From positions 1 to 28,488 of the forward strand of contig JAZUOG010000083.1 of NCBI GenBank assembly GCA_045604545.1: DNA of 28,488 nucleotides, given 5' to 3'. Made by a program: the position numbers and the translations under genes. This DNA is from RGIG1959 sp045604545. Its GTDB lineage: Bacteria > Bacillota > Clostridia > Oscillospirales > Acutalibacteraceae. Below are positions 1-7,178 of the stretch, one piece after another; positions within the stretch are counted from its first letter, which is position 1; each line of letters begins with the position of its first letter. The notes beneath the pieces are model-generated. The model was not told the origin of the DNA. It did not search any database and saw only the letters and a program-made list of their open reading frames with translations.

Positions 1-260
1 TGAGAGGGCTTATACAGAACAGCCTCATTTAGTGGCGGCGTATACAGTAGAAGTGATCGGTCTGCTTAAATTCCCCACTCAATATGTTGATGGTTATCAC
101 AAGCCCTCTCCGTCATGGCTTACGCCATGCCACCTCTCCCAGAGGGAGAGGCAAGAAATACCTAAATACGCGGCTGGCAGACCGTATTACGCGTTCTACG
201 CGGAGGCTACGGAACAGAGGGCTATGCCCGCAAAAGAAAAAGCACCCGTTTTACGGGTGG
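1..260. repeat. Long direct repeat, copy 1
   Basis: Bases 1-260 match 17520-17779 with five mismatches by eye (positions 84, 120, 161, 183 and 242), about 98% identity in the same orientation. The unit contains a nested palindrome (103-151): a 6-bp hairpin CATGGC/GCCATG followed by a perfect 8-bp stem CCTCTCCC-AGA-GGGAGAGG. Near its end is a terminator-like hairpin, imperfect in this copy because of the 242 change. The repeat may extend left of the window, since base 1 corresponds to the base just after a hairpin in copy 2. Short open frames across it are not credible genes. It is probably a non-coding interspersed repeat. Confidence 0.85.
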
Positions 261-303
261 ATTCTTGTTGTTCCCGCAAATGCCGTGGCATCGCCCCGAC
301 CCC

Positions 304-374
304 GTAGGGGACGGCCTCAACGGTCCGCCAATGTACCTGTCCCGATACGGACCACCGGGGACGGTGGTCCCTAC
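304..374. repeat. Pair of inverted GTAG-type REP-like hairpins
   Basis: GTAG (304-307) is followed by an imperfect hairpin (309-326, GGACGG/CGGTCC with one mismatch). On the other strand, CTAC (371-374) closes a perfect 9-bp hairpin GGACCACCG-GGGA-CGGTGGTCC (349-370). A GTAG tetranucleotide abutting a hairpin foot is the known signature of REP elements recognised by RAYT transposases. The head-to-head arrangement resembles a BIME. The same layout occurs inside the RAYT gene at 26281-26465. Confidence 0.6.
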
Positions 375-412
375 GAATTGTATGGCACAATCCTGCGTCA
401 TCGCACCCAGCC

Positions 413-490
413 TGTCATTGCGAGGGCGCACAAGCGCCCGTGGCAATCTTCGCAGAAAGATTCTTGCGCTTCGCTCAGCATGACAAGGGA
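413..490. repeat. Interspersed repeat, GTCATTGCGAGGGCGC family, copy 1
   Basis: A block beginning TGTCATTGCGAGGGCGC, with internal hairpins GGGCGC/GCGCCC and AATCTT/AAGATT, ends near GCATGACAAGGG. It is nearly identical to 17227-17303. It is non-coding and probably a dispersed palindromic repeat. Confidence 0.7.
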
Positions 491-514
491 CAACGACTCC
501 TCGGATTGCCCCTA

Positions 515-542
515 TTTACAAATTCCGACTGTGTGATATAAT
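515..542 (+). promoter_or_regulatory. Promoter of the cotH-dockerin gene
   Basis: TTTACA (515-520), a 16-nt spacer and TATAAT (537-542) preceded by an extended -10 TG. The roughly 70-nt leader to the ATG at 621 carries a small hairpin TTCGCA-CACGT-TGCGAA (564-580), which could affect the mRNA 5' end. Confidence 0.65.
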
Positions 543-620
543 AATAATATATACCCCGAAATGTTCGCACACGTTGCGAAGGATATACAGGATATGTTTA
601 CAAAGCAGGAGGAACCGTGT

Positions 621-3047
621 ATGAAAAAAGTGATAGCGTTGTTGCTTGCCGTCGTCATGCTGATGACGGTGCTGCCGATGAGTGTGGCGGCGTTTGATCC
701 CTACAAGGTGCACGCACCGCAAAGCGGCTGTCAGCTGAGAACCTTCAGCTTCGAGAAAGCGGTCAACAGCTGGCTGATGTGGGATCTCGATTTTGATGCC
801 AAATGCGCCGGTCGTGCGCTTGTGAGCCAAAAGGCGCATCCGAATATCCTCGGACAAGCCGCCGTTCCCACCTTCACCTTTGAGGGTGACCGCGTCACCT
901 TCAACGGCACGGACATCACCTCCGATGTGACGGCGGTCACGCTTAAAGCGGAGAACGAAGTCGTTGTGTACGCGGGAAGCACCAAGGCGGAATATCAGGT
1001 GAACATCGATGAAGAAACCAACGGCATTCCCGTTGTGCTCATCGACACGAACGGTGTCGGTATCCCCGACAAGGTGAATTATGTCGACACCGCCATCACC
1101 ATTCTGGGCGCGGAGGTTTACGGCGGCGAGGATCTGTACGCCGTGACGGGCGGTATCAAGCTGCGCGGCAACTCCACCTCCGCGTATGACAAAAAGCCCT
1201 ACCGCATCAAGTTTGATAAAAAGCAGAATGTGTTCGGGCTCGGCAAGGCCAAAAGCTGGGTGCTTCTTGCCAACTACCTCGACCCCGCGGGTATGCGCAA
1301 CGACATTGCCTATGGCTTTGCCTCGCGCATGAGCGAGATGGTCGCGGAAACGAGCGGCTTTGAGGTGTATGTGCCGCGCGTGCGTCCCGTGGAAGTGTAT
1401 CTCAACGGCGAATATCGCGGACTGTACGACATGGGTGACCATGTGCAGGTCGATTCCACCCGTATCGCCATTGACGAAAGCGGCGACGAGTTTGACGACA
1501 ACGATGTGCAGCTCTTCCCCGAAGGCAATGTCGGCTATTACCTCGAGATCGAGCATCCGACCCGCGTCATCCCCGAGTGGTACAGCGAAAACGCCTATTA
1601 TGTGACCATCAAAAATTCGGGCGGCACGGGAACGGATACCATCTATACGGGCGGCATGAACGATGACGGTACACTGGAAACGGCGGGAACGGGCAAGGCG
1701 AATACGCTGTATGTTCAGATCAAAACCCCCGAGATCCCCTCAAACGAGCAGATCACCTACATCAAAAATTATCTGCAGAAGGTCAACGATCTGATCCTTG
1801 CCAAGGATTCCCGCGTGTTTGACTATATCGACATGGACGGCTTTATCGACTGGTATCTCACCAATGAGCTGTTCAAGAATACCGACTCGGCATTTTTGTC
1901 CAGCATCAAGATGTTCAAGGACAAGGACGGCAAGCTGTTCATGGGTCCCGTGTGGGACTTCGATATCGGTTCGGGCGCGGTCGCTTACAACGGCGTTGAC
2001 GACCCCAAAGGCTGGTTGACGCGTGCAGACACCTACTGCGGTTGGTATAAGGCGCTGTTCTCGATGCCGCAGTTTGTCGAAGCGGTGGAAGCCCGCTGGG
2101 CGGAGCTTCACGAAAACGGCATCCTTGAGCAGATCACGGCGGACATCGATGGTCTGAGCCGCTATCTCGACAAGGCGCTTCGCGATAATTTTGCGATGTG
2201 GCATTCGAACTATGTCAACGATGTCTACAACACCGGCTGGCTGACCGTTCCCGATCTGTGTCTGACGGGTGAATATGACGCGCAGTGGCGCTATCTGCGC
2301 AACTATATGCAGGGCCGTATCGCGTGGATGGACGAGCAGTTCGGCTATTCCACCGTGTCGACGACGAAAATCGGCGGCAACGTGTCCATCATCGGTACCC
2401 CCGAAGTGGAGAAGACCTTGCTTGCGGGCACCTACAACGTACAACCGCAGGGGGCATCGCTGTCCTACCAGTGGTACCGTGACGGCGCGGCGATCTCGGG
2501 CGCGAGAAGCAGCAGCTATACCCTCACCGAAAGTGACATCGGTCACGCGGTGTCGGTCAGTGTCACCGCGCGTAGCTACAGCGGCACGCTGACCTCCGAG
2601 TCGCTTGCGGTCACCAAGACCTACAACGACTATGTCACCTCCCAGATTCCGCCGATCGAGTCCTATACTGCCGATACCATCGTCGTGACCGAACGCACGG
2701 GTTACGAGATCACGGTGGACGGTGTCAACTGGCAGATGTCGGGCACCTTCACGGGACTCGAACCCAACACGCTGTATGCCGTGCGCTACCGTCACACCTC
2801 GCTCGGCAACCAGCAGGTCGGACAACCGGGCAAAGCGACCTATGTCATCACCGATCCCGCGGCGTATCCCGTCGGCGACATCAATCTGGACGGGGAGATC
2901 AGCATGAAGGATGCGATGCTGTTGTACAGCCATGTCAGCGGCTCCCGCACGCTCGACGATCCTTCCATCGGCGACTACAACGCCGACACCATCGTCAACA
3001 TGCGCGATGTCATGCTGCTCTATCAGTTTGTATCGGGCGCGGCGTAA
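621..3047 (+). CDS. Secreted CotH-kinase-fold protein with C-terminal dockerin
   Basis: The 808-residue protein starts at ATG 621, after AGGAGG at 607-612; an upstream in-frame ATG at 561 lacks such a site. Residues 1-24 form a signal peptide ending SVAA. Residues about 125-560 match the CotH family: KLRGNST near 180, YLNGEYRGLYDMGD near 260, and the core WDFDIG at 445-450. An Ig-like domain (about 580-667, YQWYRDG motif) and an Fn3-like stretch (about 674-747) follow. Residues 750-808 are a type I dockerin with two calcium-loop repeats (DINLDGEISMKD and DYNADTIVNMRD). CotH proteins include protein kinases of spore coats; dockerin CotH proteins are known from cellulosome-forming ruminococci. 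It is exported and probably docks onto a cohesin scaffold. Its kinase activity and substrate are unknown. Confidence 0.9.
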   Translation: MKKVIALLLAVVMLMTVLPMSVAAFDPYKVHAPQSGCQLRTFSFEKAVNSWLMWDLDFDAKCAGRALVSQKAHPNILGQAAVPTFTFEGDRVTFNGTDITSDVTAVTLKAENEVVVYAGSTKAEYQVNIDEETNGIPVVLIDTNGVGIPDKVNYVDTAITILGAEVYGGEDLYAVTGGIKLRGNSTSAYDKKPYRIKFDKKQNVFGLGKAKSWVLLANYLDPAGMRNDIAYGFASRMSEMVAETSGFEVYVPRVRPVEVYLNGEYRGLYDMGDHVQVDSTRIAIDESGDEFDDNDVQLFPEGNVGYYLEIEHPTRVIPEWYSENAYYVTIKNSGGTGTDTIYTGGMNDDGTLETAGTGKANTLYVQIKTPEIPSNEQITYIKNYLQKVNDLILAKDSRVFDYIDMDGFIDWYLTNELFKNTDSAFLSSIKMFKDKDGKLFMGPVWDFDIGSGAVAYNGVDDPKGWLTRADTYCGWYKALFSMPQFVEAVEARWAELHENGILEQITADIDGLSRYLDKALRDNFAMWHSNYVNDVYNTGWLTVPDLCLTGEYDAQWRYLRNYMQGRIAWMDEQFGYSTVSTTKIGGNVSIIGTPEVEKTLLAGTYNVQPQGASLSYQWYRDGAAISGARSSSYTLTESDIGHAVSVSVTARSYSGTLTSESLAVTKTYNDYVTSQIPPIESYTADTIVVTERTGYEITVDGVNWQMSGTFTGLEPNTLYAVRYRHTSLGNQQVGQPGKATYVITDPAAYPVGDINLDGEISMKDAMLLYSHVSGSRTLDDPSIGDYNADTIVNMRDVMLLYQFVSGAA

Positions 3048-3054
3048 TAGTACC

Positions 3055-3095
3055 AAAAAAAGATCTGTCACAGCTTGCTGTGACAGACCTTTTTT
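3055..3095. terminator. Bidirectional terminator
   Basis: A perfect stem CTGTCACAG-CTTG-CTGTGACAG is flanked by an A-run on the left and a T-run on the right. It can end both the cotH transcript (+) and the flotillin operon (-), which converge here. Confidence 0.9.
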
Positions 3096-3098
3096 GCG

Positions 3099-3677
3099 TT
3101 ATGACAATGTGAACGGGTTCTCGGCTTCGGCGCGGTAGTCGAAGAATTTGGCGGGGTAGACCGTCAGGATCGTACGATGATCGGCGGTGACGATGTAGAA
3201 TTCGTCGCCGTTCACGGCGGTGTTGCAAATTCCTTCGGGGGTCATGCAGAATTCCTTCGACCACGTGTAGTGGTGAATGTGGGGAATACGGTACTCCCCG
3301 AAGGATGAAAAGCGCAGGAATTTCATGTTGACATGCCGATAATCCACGCCGATACGGTCAGCCTCTTCGGTGGTGCTGATAAGGCGATCCCGAAGCACGG
3401 TGAAGCGGCGTTCTTTGGCGATGCGCCGCATGGACATGATCCTGTGTGCGATCAGACCGATCATCACGGCCATGGCCGCCGCGATCACCCCGCGGATGAT
3501 CCATTTCCACATCATGTCTTCTGTGAGCTTCCCGAAACCGTTGATGCAGTCATTCAGCAACAGACACAAACCGCCGGACACGAGCGCAAAGGCGATTCCG
3601 ATGGCAAGATCCTTCAGACTGTACCGTTTGAGCAGGTCGTATTGAATATGATTGTTTTGCAGGACGGCTTTTTTCAT
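3099..3677 (-). CDS. Two-TM membrane protein of unknown function, last gene of flotillin operon
   Basis: The 192-residue protein starts at ATG 3677 after AGGTGA; a longer frame upstream would overlap the flotillin gene and lacks a ribosome site. It has a short cytoplasmic N-terminus, two membrane helices (about 22-42 and 59-78), and a cytoplasmic domain of about 110 residues rich in Arg, His and Tyr. I recognise no catalytic motif. It begins 22 bp after the flotillin stop codon, so it is very likely co-transcribed and may act with the flotillin/NfeD pair. The C-terminal part might be a PH-like or similar small beta domain, but that is a guess. Confidence 0.75.
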   Translation of the reverse strand: MKKAVLQNNHIQYDLLKRYSLKDLAIGIAFALVSGGLCLLLNDCINGFGKLTEDMMWKWIIRGVIAAAMAVMIGLIAHRIMSMRRIAKERRFTVLRDRLISTTEEADRIGVDYRHVNMKFLRFSSFGEYRIPHIHHYTWSKEFCMTPEGICNTAVNGDEFYIVTADHRTILTVYPAKFFDYRAEAENPFTLS

Positions 3678-3699
3678 GACAGTCACCTGTTTCTGCGAA

Positions 3700-5115
3700 T
3701 CATTCCGCGGGGGCGCACGGTACCTCGGCGGGAGGCTCCGACACCACGGTATCCGTTGTCGGCTCAGATTTCTTGCCGAGGATCTCGGGCAACTGCATGC
3801 CTGCCAACGCAAACACATCAGCAAGAGGCGGCACGGATTGCATCATACCCGACAGAAATCCTGCCGTGGCATTCTTGCCGTCGCCGTTCTGACCGTTGTC
3901 CCAGACGGTAACCTTGTCGATCTTGATATTCTTGATCGCGTCCACCTGCACACGCATGAGATCTTCGAGCTTATCGGCGATGAGGAGCTTGAGCGCGGCA
4001 TCGGTATCGCCGCCCGCCGACTTGACGATCTCGGCAAAACCGGCGGCTTGTTTTCTGAGGATCTCTTCCATGCCGCGGGCTTCTGCCGCCATCTTGGCAT
4101 AGATCGCGTCTGCCTCGCCCTGTGCCTTGCGGCGGATCTGCTCGGCTTCTGCTTCTGCTTCGATTTCCAACTGACGCTTTTTGGCTTCTGTCTGCACGAT
4201 CACATCGGCTTCGAGGGTTGCCTGTTCACGGGAGCGACGAGCCTCTTCGGCGGCCTGCTCGGCGGCATAGGATTCCTCGAGGGCTTTTGCTGCCTGAATC
4301 TTCTCGGCGGCAGTGGCGATGCGCAGTGCCTCGGCTTCTTTTTCCTTGAGTGCCGCATCGGACATGGCGATCTTCATTTTAGCTTCGTTTTCGCCTTCGA
4401 TGGCAACGGACGAGGCATTTGCCACTTGAATGCGTTGGTCCATGTGGGCGTTGGCCTCACCGATGGAGCCGTCTCTTTCGCGTTCGGCAACGCTCTTTTT
4501 CGCATCGTTGATCGCTTTGGCGGCGGCTTCCTTACCCAACGCGGCGATGTAGCCCGATTCATCGCTGATATCGGTGACGTTCACGTTGATCAGACGCAGA
4601 CCGATCTTTTTCAGCTCGGTCTCCACGTTACTGCTGACCGCCGCGAGAAATTTATCACGATCGGTGTTGATCTCTTCGATGTCCATCGTGGCGATGATCA
4701 GGCGCAGCTGACCGAAGATGATATCCTTGGACAGCTCCTGAATTTCGGAAAGCTGCAGACCGAGGAGGCGCTCCGCCGCATTCTGCATCACGCCGGGTTC
4801 GGTGGAGATACCGACCGTGAAGCGGGACGGTACATCGATGCGGATGTTCTGACGGGACAGGGCATTTTTCAGATCGACCTGGATGGAGATGGGGGTCAGG
4901 TCCAAAAAGGCATACGATTGAAACACAGGGACAACAAATTCTGCACCGCCGTGAATACATTTGGCACTGCGGTTGGTGCCGTCCTTGTTTTTGCCAATCG
5001 AGCCGTAGACGACCATGATCTTGTCGGAGGGACACTTTTTATAGCGTGAGCACGCCCACACAATAAAAGAGACCAGAATCAAGACAAGAGCCAGTACCAA
5101 TGCGATCGTTTCCAT
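3700..5115 (-). CDS. floT: Flotillin-like SPFH-domain protein
   Basis: This 471-residue protein organises functional membrane microdomains in flotillin-containing bacteria. It has an N-terminal membrane helix (about 4-22) and an SPFH/PHB domain (about 40-200). A long Ala/Glu/Arg-rich coiled coil (about 215-360) carries the EA-type repeats typical of flotillins, including ALKEKEAEALRIATAAEK. A Pro-rich tail ends the protein. The length fits Bacillus YuaG/FloT (about 500). The start at 5115 follows AAGGAGG. It lies 51 bp after the NfeD gene, the same partner order as B. subtilis yuaF-floT. The family assignment is firm; the raft cargo cannot be read from sequence. Confidence 0.93.
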   Translation of the reverse strand: METIALVLALVLILVSFIVWACSRYKKCPSDKIMVVYGSIGKNKDGTNRSAKCIHGGAEFVVPVFQSYAFLDLTPISIQVDLKNALSRQNIRIDVPSRFTVGISTEPGVMQNAAERLLGLQLSEIQELSKDIIFGQLRLIIATMDIEEINTDRDKFLAAVSSNVETELKKIGLRLINVNVTDISDESGYIAALGKEAAAKAINDAKKSVAERERDGSIGEANAHMDQRIQVANASSVAIEGENEAKMKIAMSDAALKEKEAEALRIATAAEKIQAAKALEESYAAEQAAEEARRSREQATLEADVIVQTEAKKRQLEIEAEAEAEQIRRKAQGEADAIYAKMAAEARGMEEILRKQAAGFAEIVKSAGGDTDAALKLLIADKLEDLMRVQVDAIKNIKIDKVTVWDNGQNGDGKNATAGFLSGMMQSVPPLADVFALAGMQLPEILGKKSEPTTDTVVSEPPAEVPCAPAE

Positions 5116-5166
5116 AAATCATTCCTCCTTGAATTGGTGAATATATGTCAAAAAAGGACATACGGA

Positions 5167-5769
5167 TCATTTGCGTCTGACCACCAGTGTGGTCTGACCG
5201 CTCAGCCCTGTGACAACGATCTCCGTTCCCGTAGGAATGGCATCGGCGCTGTCGGTTACCGCGTCGCGTTCGACAAAGCTTCCCTGAAGCAGAATGTTCA
5301 CCTTGCCGATACCGTTTCGCTCGGCGGGGATGGTCAGATAGACTGTGCCGGATGTGCCTAAAGCATTCCGATTGTCGATGTTACCGCCGCTTTGCAAACG
5401 CATGATGGCGCGAAGCAGATAGGCAAGAGCGACCATGATGGCCGCGCCGCACAGCACGGCTACAGGGACGGTGATCCACAAACTGACGGCGTGGGAATTC
5501 ATCACCAGTCCCACCCAGCCGAACACGACAAAGAAAGCGATGATGCCGCGAAGGGTGAAAATGTGAAGAGAATCCATTGCATCGATGTCATAATCCTCCG
5601 CGCCGATATCGGAGACGGCATCGCCGATGGAAGGGTCATCCATTTCTCCGTGATCGCCGATTCCCAGAAAGATCATCACCGTCTGTATGATCAGCACGAC
5701 CGTTGCGGGAATTGCCACAAGGGCGAAAAAGTGCGAGGATGTGCTTAAAGAAGTCCACCATTCAGTCAT
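5167..5769 (-). CDS. NfeD-like membrane protein (YuaF type)
   Basis: The 200-residue protein has three membrane helices (about 12-36, 73-92 and 95-117). A C-terminal domain (about 135-198) is compatible with the OB fold of NfeD proteins, with the GTSGTVYLTI and GTEIVVTGL strands. A long acidic loop (about 40-65) separates helices 1 and 2. NfeD proteins are encoded next to flotillin/stomatin genes and act with them at the membrane. No NfeD-type protease domain is present, so this is the short YuaF-like class. The start at 5769 follows GGAGG. It sits 23 bp after the DUF1836 gene, so it is operonic. Confidence 0.88.
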   Translation of the reverse strand: MTEWWTSLSTSSHFFALVAIPATVVLIIQTVMIFLGIGDHGEMDDPSIGDAVSDIGAEDYDIDAMDSLHIFTLRGIIAFFVVFGWVGLVMNSHAVSLWITVPVAVLCGAAIMVALAYLLRAIMRLQSGGNIDNRNALGTSGTVYLTIPAERNGIGKVNILLQGSFVERDAVTDSADAIPTGTEIVVTGLSGQTTLVVRRK

Positions 5770-5792
5770 TGACTATTCCTCCTTCTGCTGAC

Positions 5793-6347
5793 TTACATCA
5801 AATCACAAAACATATCTTCTGCCGTTCGGCGGCACACGGAAGCATAGTGTGCATAGGCCATTATCTGCAAAACCGTTACAAGCCGTTTTTTGGCACCGTC
5901 ACACGGTTCTGTATAGGTTTGCACGGCGGCTTCGGCGGCCGCTTTCACCGTCTCGCGGTCGAGCGCGCCTTCGCCGCTGACAGCGATCATATCGACATAG
6001 CGGTGATACAGCTCGCTGTCGCTGATGAGATCATCGCTGTCGTCATCGAGGACGCCGTTGATAAAGGATAATATGCCGCAGATGCGGTCGAGCTGCAGTG
6101 ATTCGCGCAGCATGTTGATCGTGACGATGCGGGCAAACTGCTCCTTGGAGTATTGCCGCTTGACAGGGGGAGAAACAAAGCCGCGCTTGACCCAGTTCTG
6201 AATGCAATACGGCTCAAGTCCTGTCATGACCGACACCTGCGAAAGGGTGATGCCGCCCGCGGCAAATAAACCGCTAAACAGCAGTCGCGATGCGTTTTCC
6301 GTCAATCGGGATACTTCAATGGTCGTTCCCGGAAACACCGTTGCCAT
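5793..6347 (-). CDS. DUF1836 family protein with MerR-like helix-turn-helix
   Basis: The 184-residue protein has a central stretch (about 34-95) that fits a MerR-like winged helix: ITLSQVSVMTGLEPYCIQNW, then KRGFVSPPVKRQYS, then FARIVTINMLRESLQL. The ESLQLDRICGILSFINGVLD segment is characteristic of DUF1836 as I remember it. The second half is acidic and helical with no known ligand motif. The start at 6347 follows GGGAGG. As first gene of the flotillin operon with a palindrome inside its own promoter, it is a plausible autoregulator, but DNA binding is inferred only. Confidence 0.82.
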   Translation of the reverse strand: MATVFPGTTIEVSRLTENASRLLFSGLFAAGGITLSQVSVMTGLEPYCIQNWVKRGFVSPPVKRQYSKEQFARIVTINMLRESLQLDRICGILSFINGVLDDDSDDLISDSELYHRYVDMIAVSGEGALDRETVKAAAEAAVQTYTEPCDGAKKRLVTVLQIMAYAHYASVCRRTAEDMFCDLM

Positions 6348-6376
6348 GCGCCACCCTCCCTTCGTTCTTTACTTTG

Positions 6377-6405
6377 ATTGTATCACATGGTCACGTGATT
6401 GTAAA
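6377..6405 (-). promoter_or_regulatory. Promoter and candidate operator of the DUF1836-NfeD-flotillin operon
   Basis: On the minus strand, TTTACA (6405-6400), exactly 17 nt, then TACAAT (6382-6377) with extended -10 TG. The spacer is almost filled by an imperfect 16-bp palindrome TCACATGGTCACGTGA (6383-6398), 12 of 16 positions symmetrical. This suggests a regulator binding between -35 and -10. Confidence 0.65.
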
Positions 6406-6572
6406 GTGTAATTTTATGATTTTTAAAAATTTTGTCAGCTTGTTATCATCAGTATATCATTTTTCGACAGATCCGCAATTTGCGAAAAAACGGCGGCAAA
6501 AATATCATAACGGAGAAAGGACGGTGTTTTTCACAAAGCGGAAGGGATATTATGTTTTTTTGAAAATCCCCC

Positions 6573-6600
6573 TTGACAAATCATAAAAACGGAGTATAAT
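6573..6600 (+). promoter_or_regulatory. tRNA-Gln promoter
   Basis: Consensus TTGACA (6573-6578), a 16-nt spacer and consensus TATAAT (6595-6600), 18 nt before the mature tRNA 5' end. This is a strong stable-RNA promoter. Confidence 0.85.
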
Positions 6601-6618
6601 ATAAGCGTTCTCAAATAT

Positions 6619-6692
6619 TGCGGAATCGTGTAAGGGTAGCACTACGGCCTCTGACTCCGTCTGTCTAGGTTCGAATCCTAGTTCCGCAGCCA
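6619..6692 (+). tRNA. tRNA-Gln (anticodon CTG)
   Basis: Acceptor TGCGGAA (6619-6625) pairs with TTCCGCA (6682-6688), followed by discriminator G and an encoded CCA. The anticodon loop CTCTGAC gives CTG, reading CAG glutamine codons. The mismatch at the base of the anticodon loop is a common tRNA-Gln feature. The T arm CTAGG-TTCGAAT-CCTAG is perfect. It is the only tRNA seen in the window. Confidence 0.93.
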
Positions 6693-6726
6693 AAAAACGG
6701 TCATCGCTTTTGCGATGGCCGTTTTT
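6693..6726 (+). terminator. tRNA-Gln terminator
   Basis: The stem ACGGTCATCGC / GCGATGGCCGT has one G-T wobble, a TTTT loop and a T-run, directly after the CCA. The left A-run makes it usable from either strand. It is copied at 6879-6914 and, with changed loop, at 7179-7213. Confidence 0.85.
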
Positions 6727-6761
6727 ACTGTCTGCTTCTAGGATTCGAAAGGGGCGTTAAG

Positions 6762-6784
6762 AAAACGTCACGGTGTGACGTTTT
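6762..6784. other. Unit 1 conserved hairpin
   Basis: Perfect 10-bp stem AAAACGTCAC-GGT-GTGACGTTTT. The counterpart in unit 2 (7062-7086) differs at two stem pairs with matching changes on both arms. Confidence 0.75.
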
Positions 6785-6878
6785 TAGCCCCGTTGGAGAT
6801 GAAGAGACTGCCGATTTTACATGTACCAAAAGACGAGATCAAAACTACCTCCTTGATAAAACACCTAGTTCCGCAGCC

Positions 6879-6914
6879 AAAAAACGGTCATCGCTTTTGC
6901 GATGGCCGTTTTTT
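6879..6914. terminator. Second copy of the tRNA terminator
   Basis: Identical stem and loop to 6693-6726 with a longer T-run, following the duplicated tRNA 3' end in unit 2. Confidence 0.75.
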
Positions 6915-7061
6915 CTGTCTGCTTCTAGGATTCGAAAGAACCGAGCAGCGAGCGCGTCCGGGGGACGAAACAGCGAGCGCGGAGGGCTGTGCAGCAACGC
7001 GATTTTGCAAGCCGCAACCCTTTGCGGCGCAGAAAAATCGAATGTTGCAAACGTTAGTTAA

Positions 7062-7086
7062 GAAAACGTGCCAGGGGCACGTTTTC
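7062..7086. other. Unit 2 conserved hairpin
   Basis: Perfect 11-bp stem GAAAACGTGCC-AGG-GGCACGTTTTC. It is the covarying counterpart of 6762-6784. Confidence 0.75.
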
Positions 7087-7178
7087 AGCCCCGTTGGAGT
7101 TGAAGAGACTGCTGTTTTTGCTTGCACCAAAAGACGAGATCAAAACTACCTCCTTGATAAAACACCTAGTTCCGCAGC

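Noticed and set aside
32..536. Short overlapping frames in the first 540 bp (91, 150, 64, 74 and 72 codons)
   Set aside because: They cross hairpins of non-coding repeats, and a comparable frame in the second copy of the repeat (17515-17796) reads differently at its end, as expected for non-coding DNA.
516..3071. Long antisense frames (346 and 443 codons) opposite the cotH gene
   Set aside because: They lie opposite a gene with clear signal peptide, CotH and dockerin motifs, and have no plausible ribosome sites or recognisable protein motifs.
3652..5049. 465-codon frame antisense to the flotillin gene
   Set aside because: Phe/Gly/Asp-rich translation of the coiled-coil's complementary strand. 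It has no ribosome site, while the flotillin reading is unambiguous.
6864..6878. Second tRNA gene
   Set aside because: Only the last 13-16 bases of tRNA-Gln are duplicated; the D arm, anticodon arm and most of the T arm are missing.
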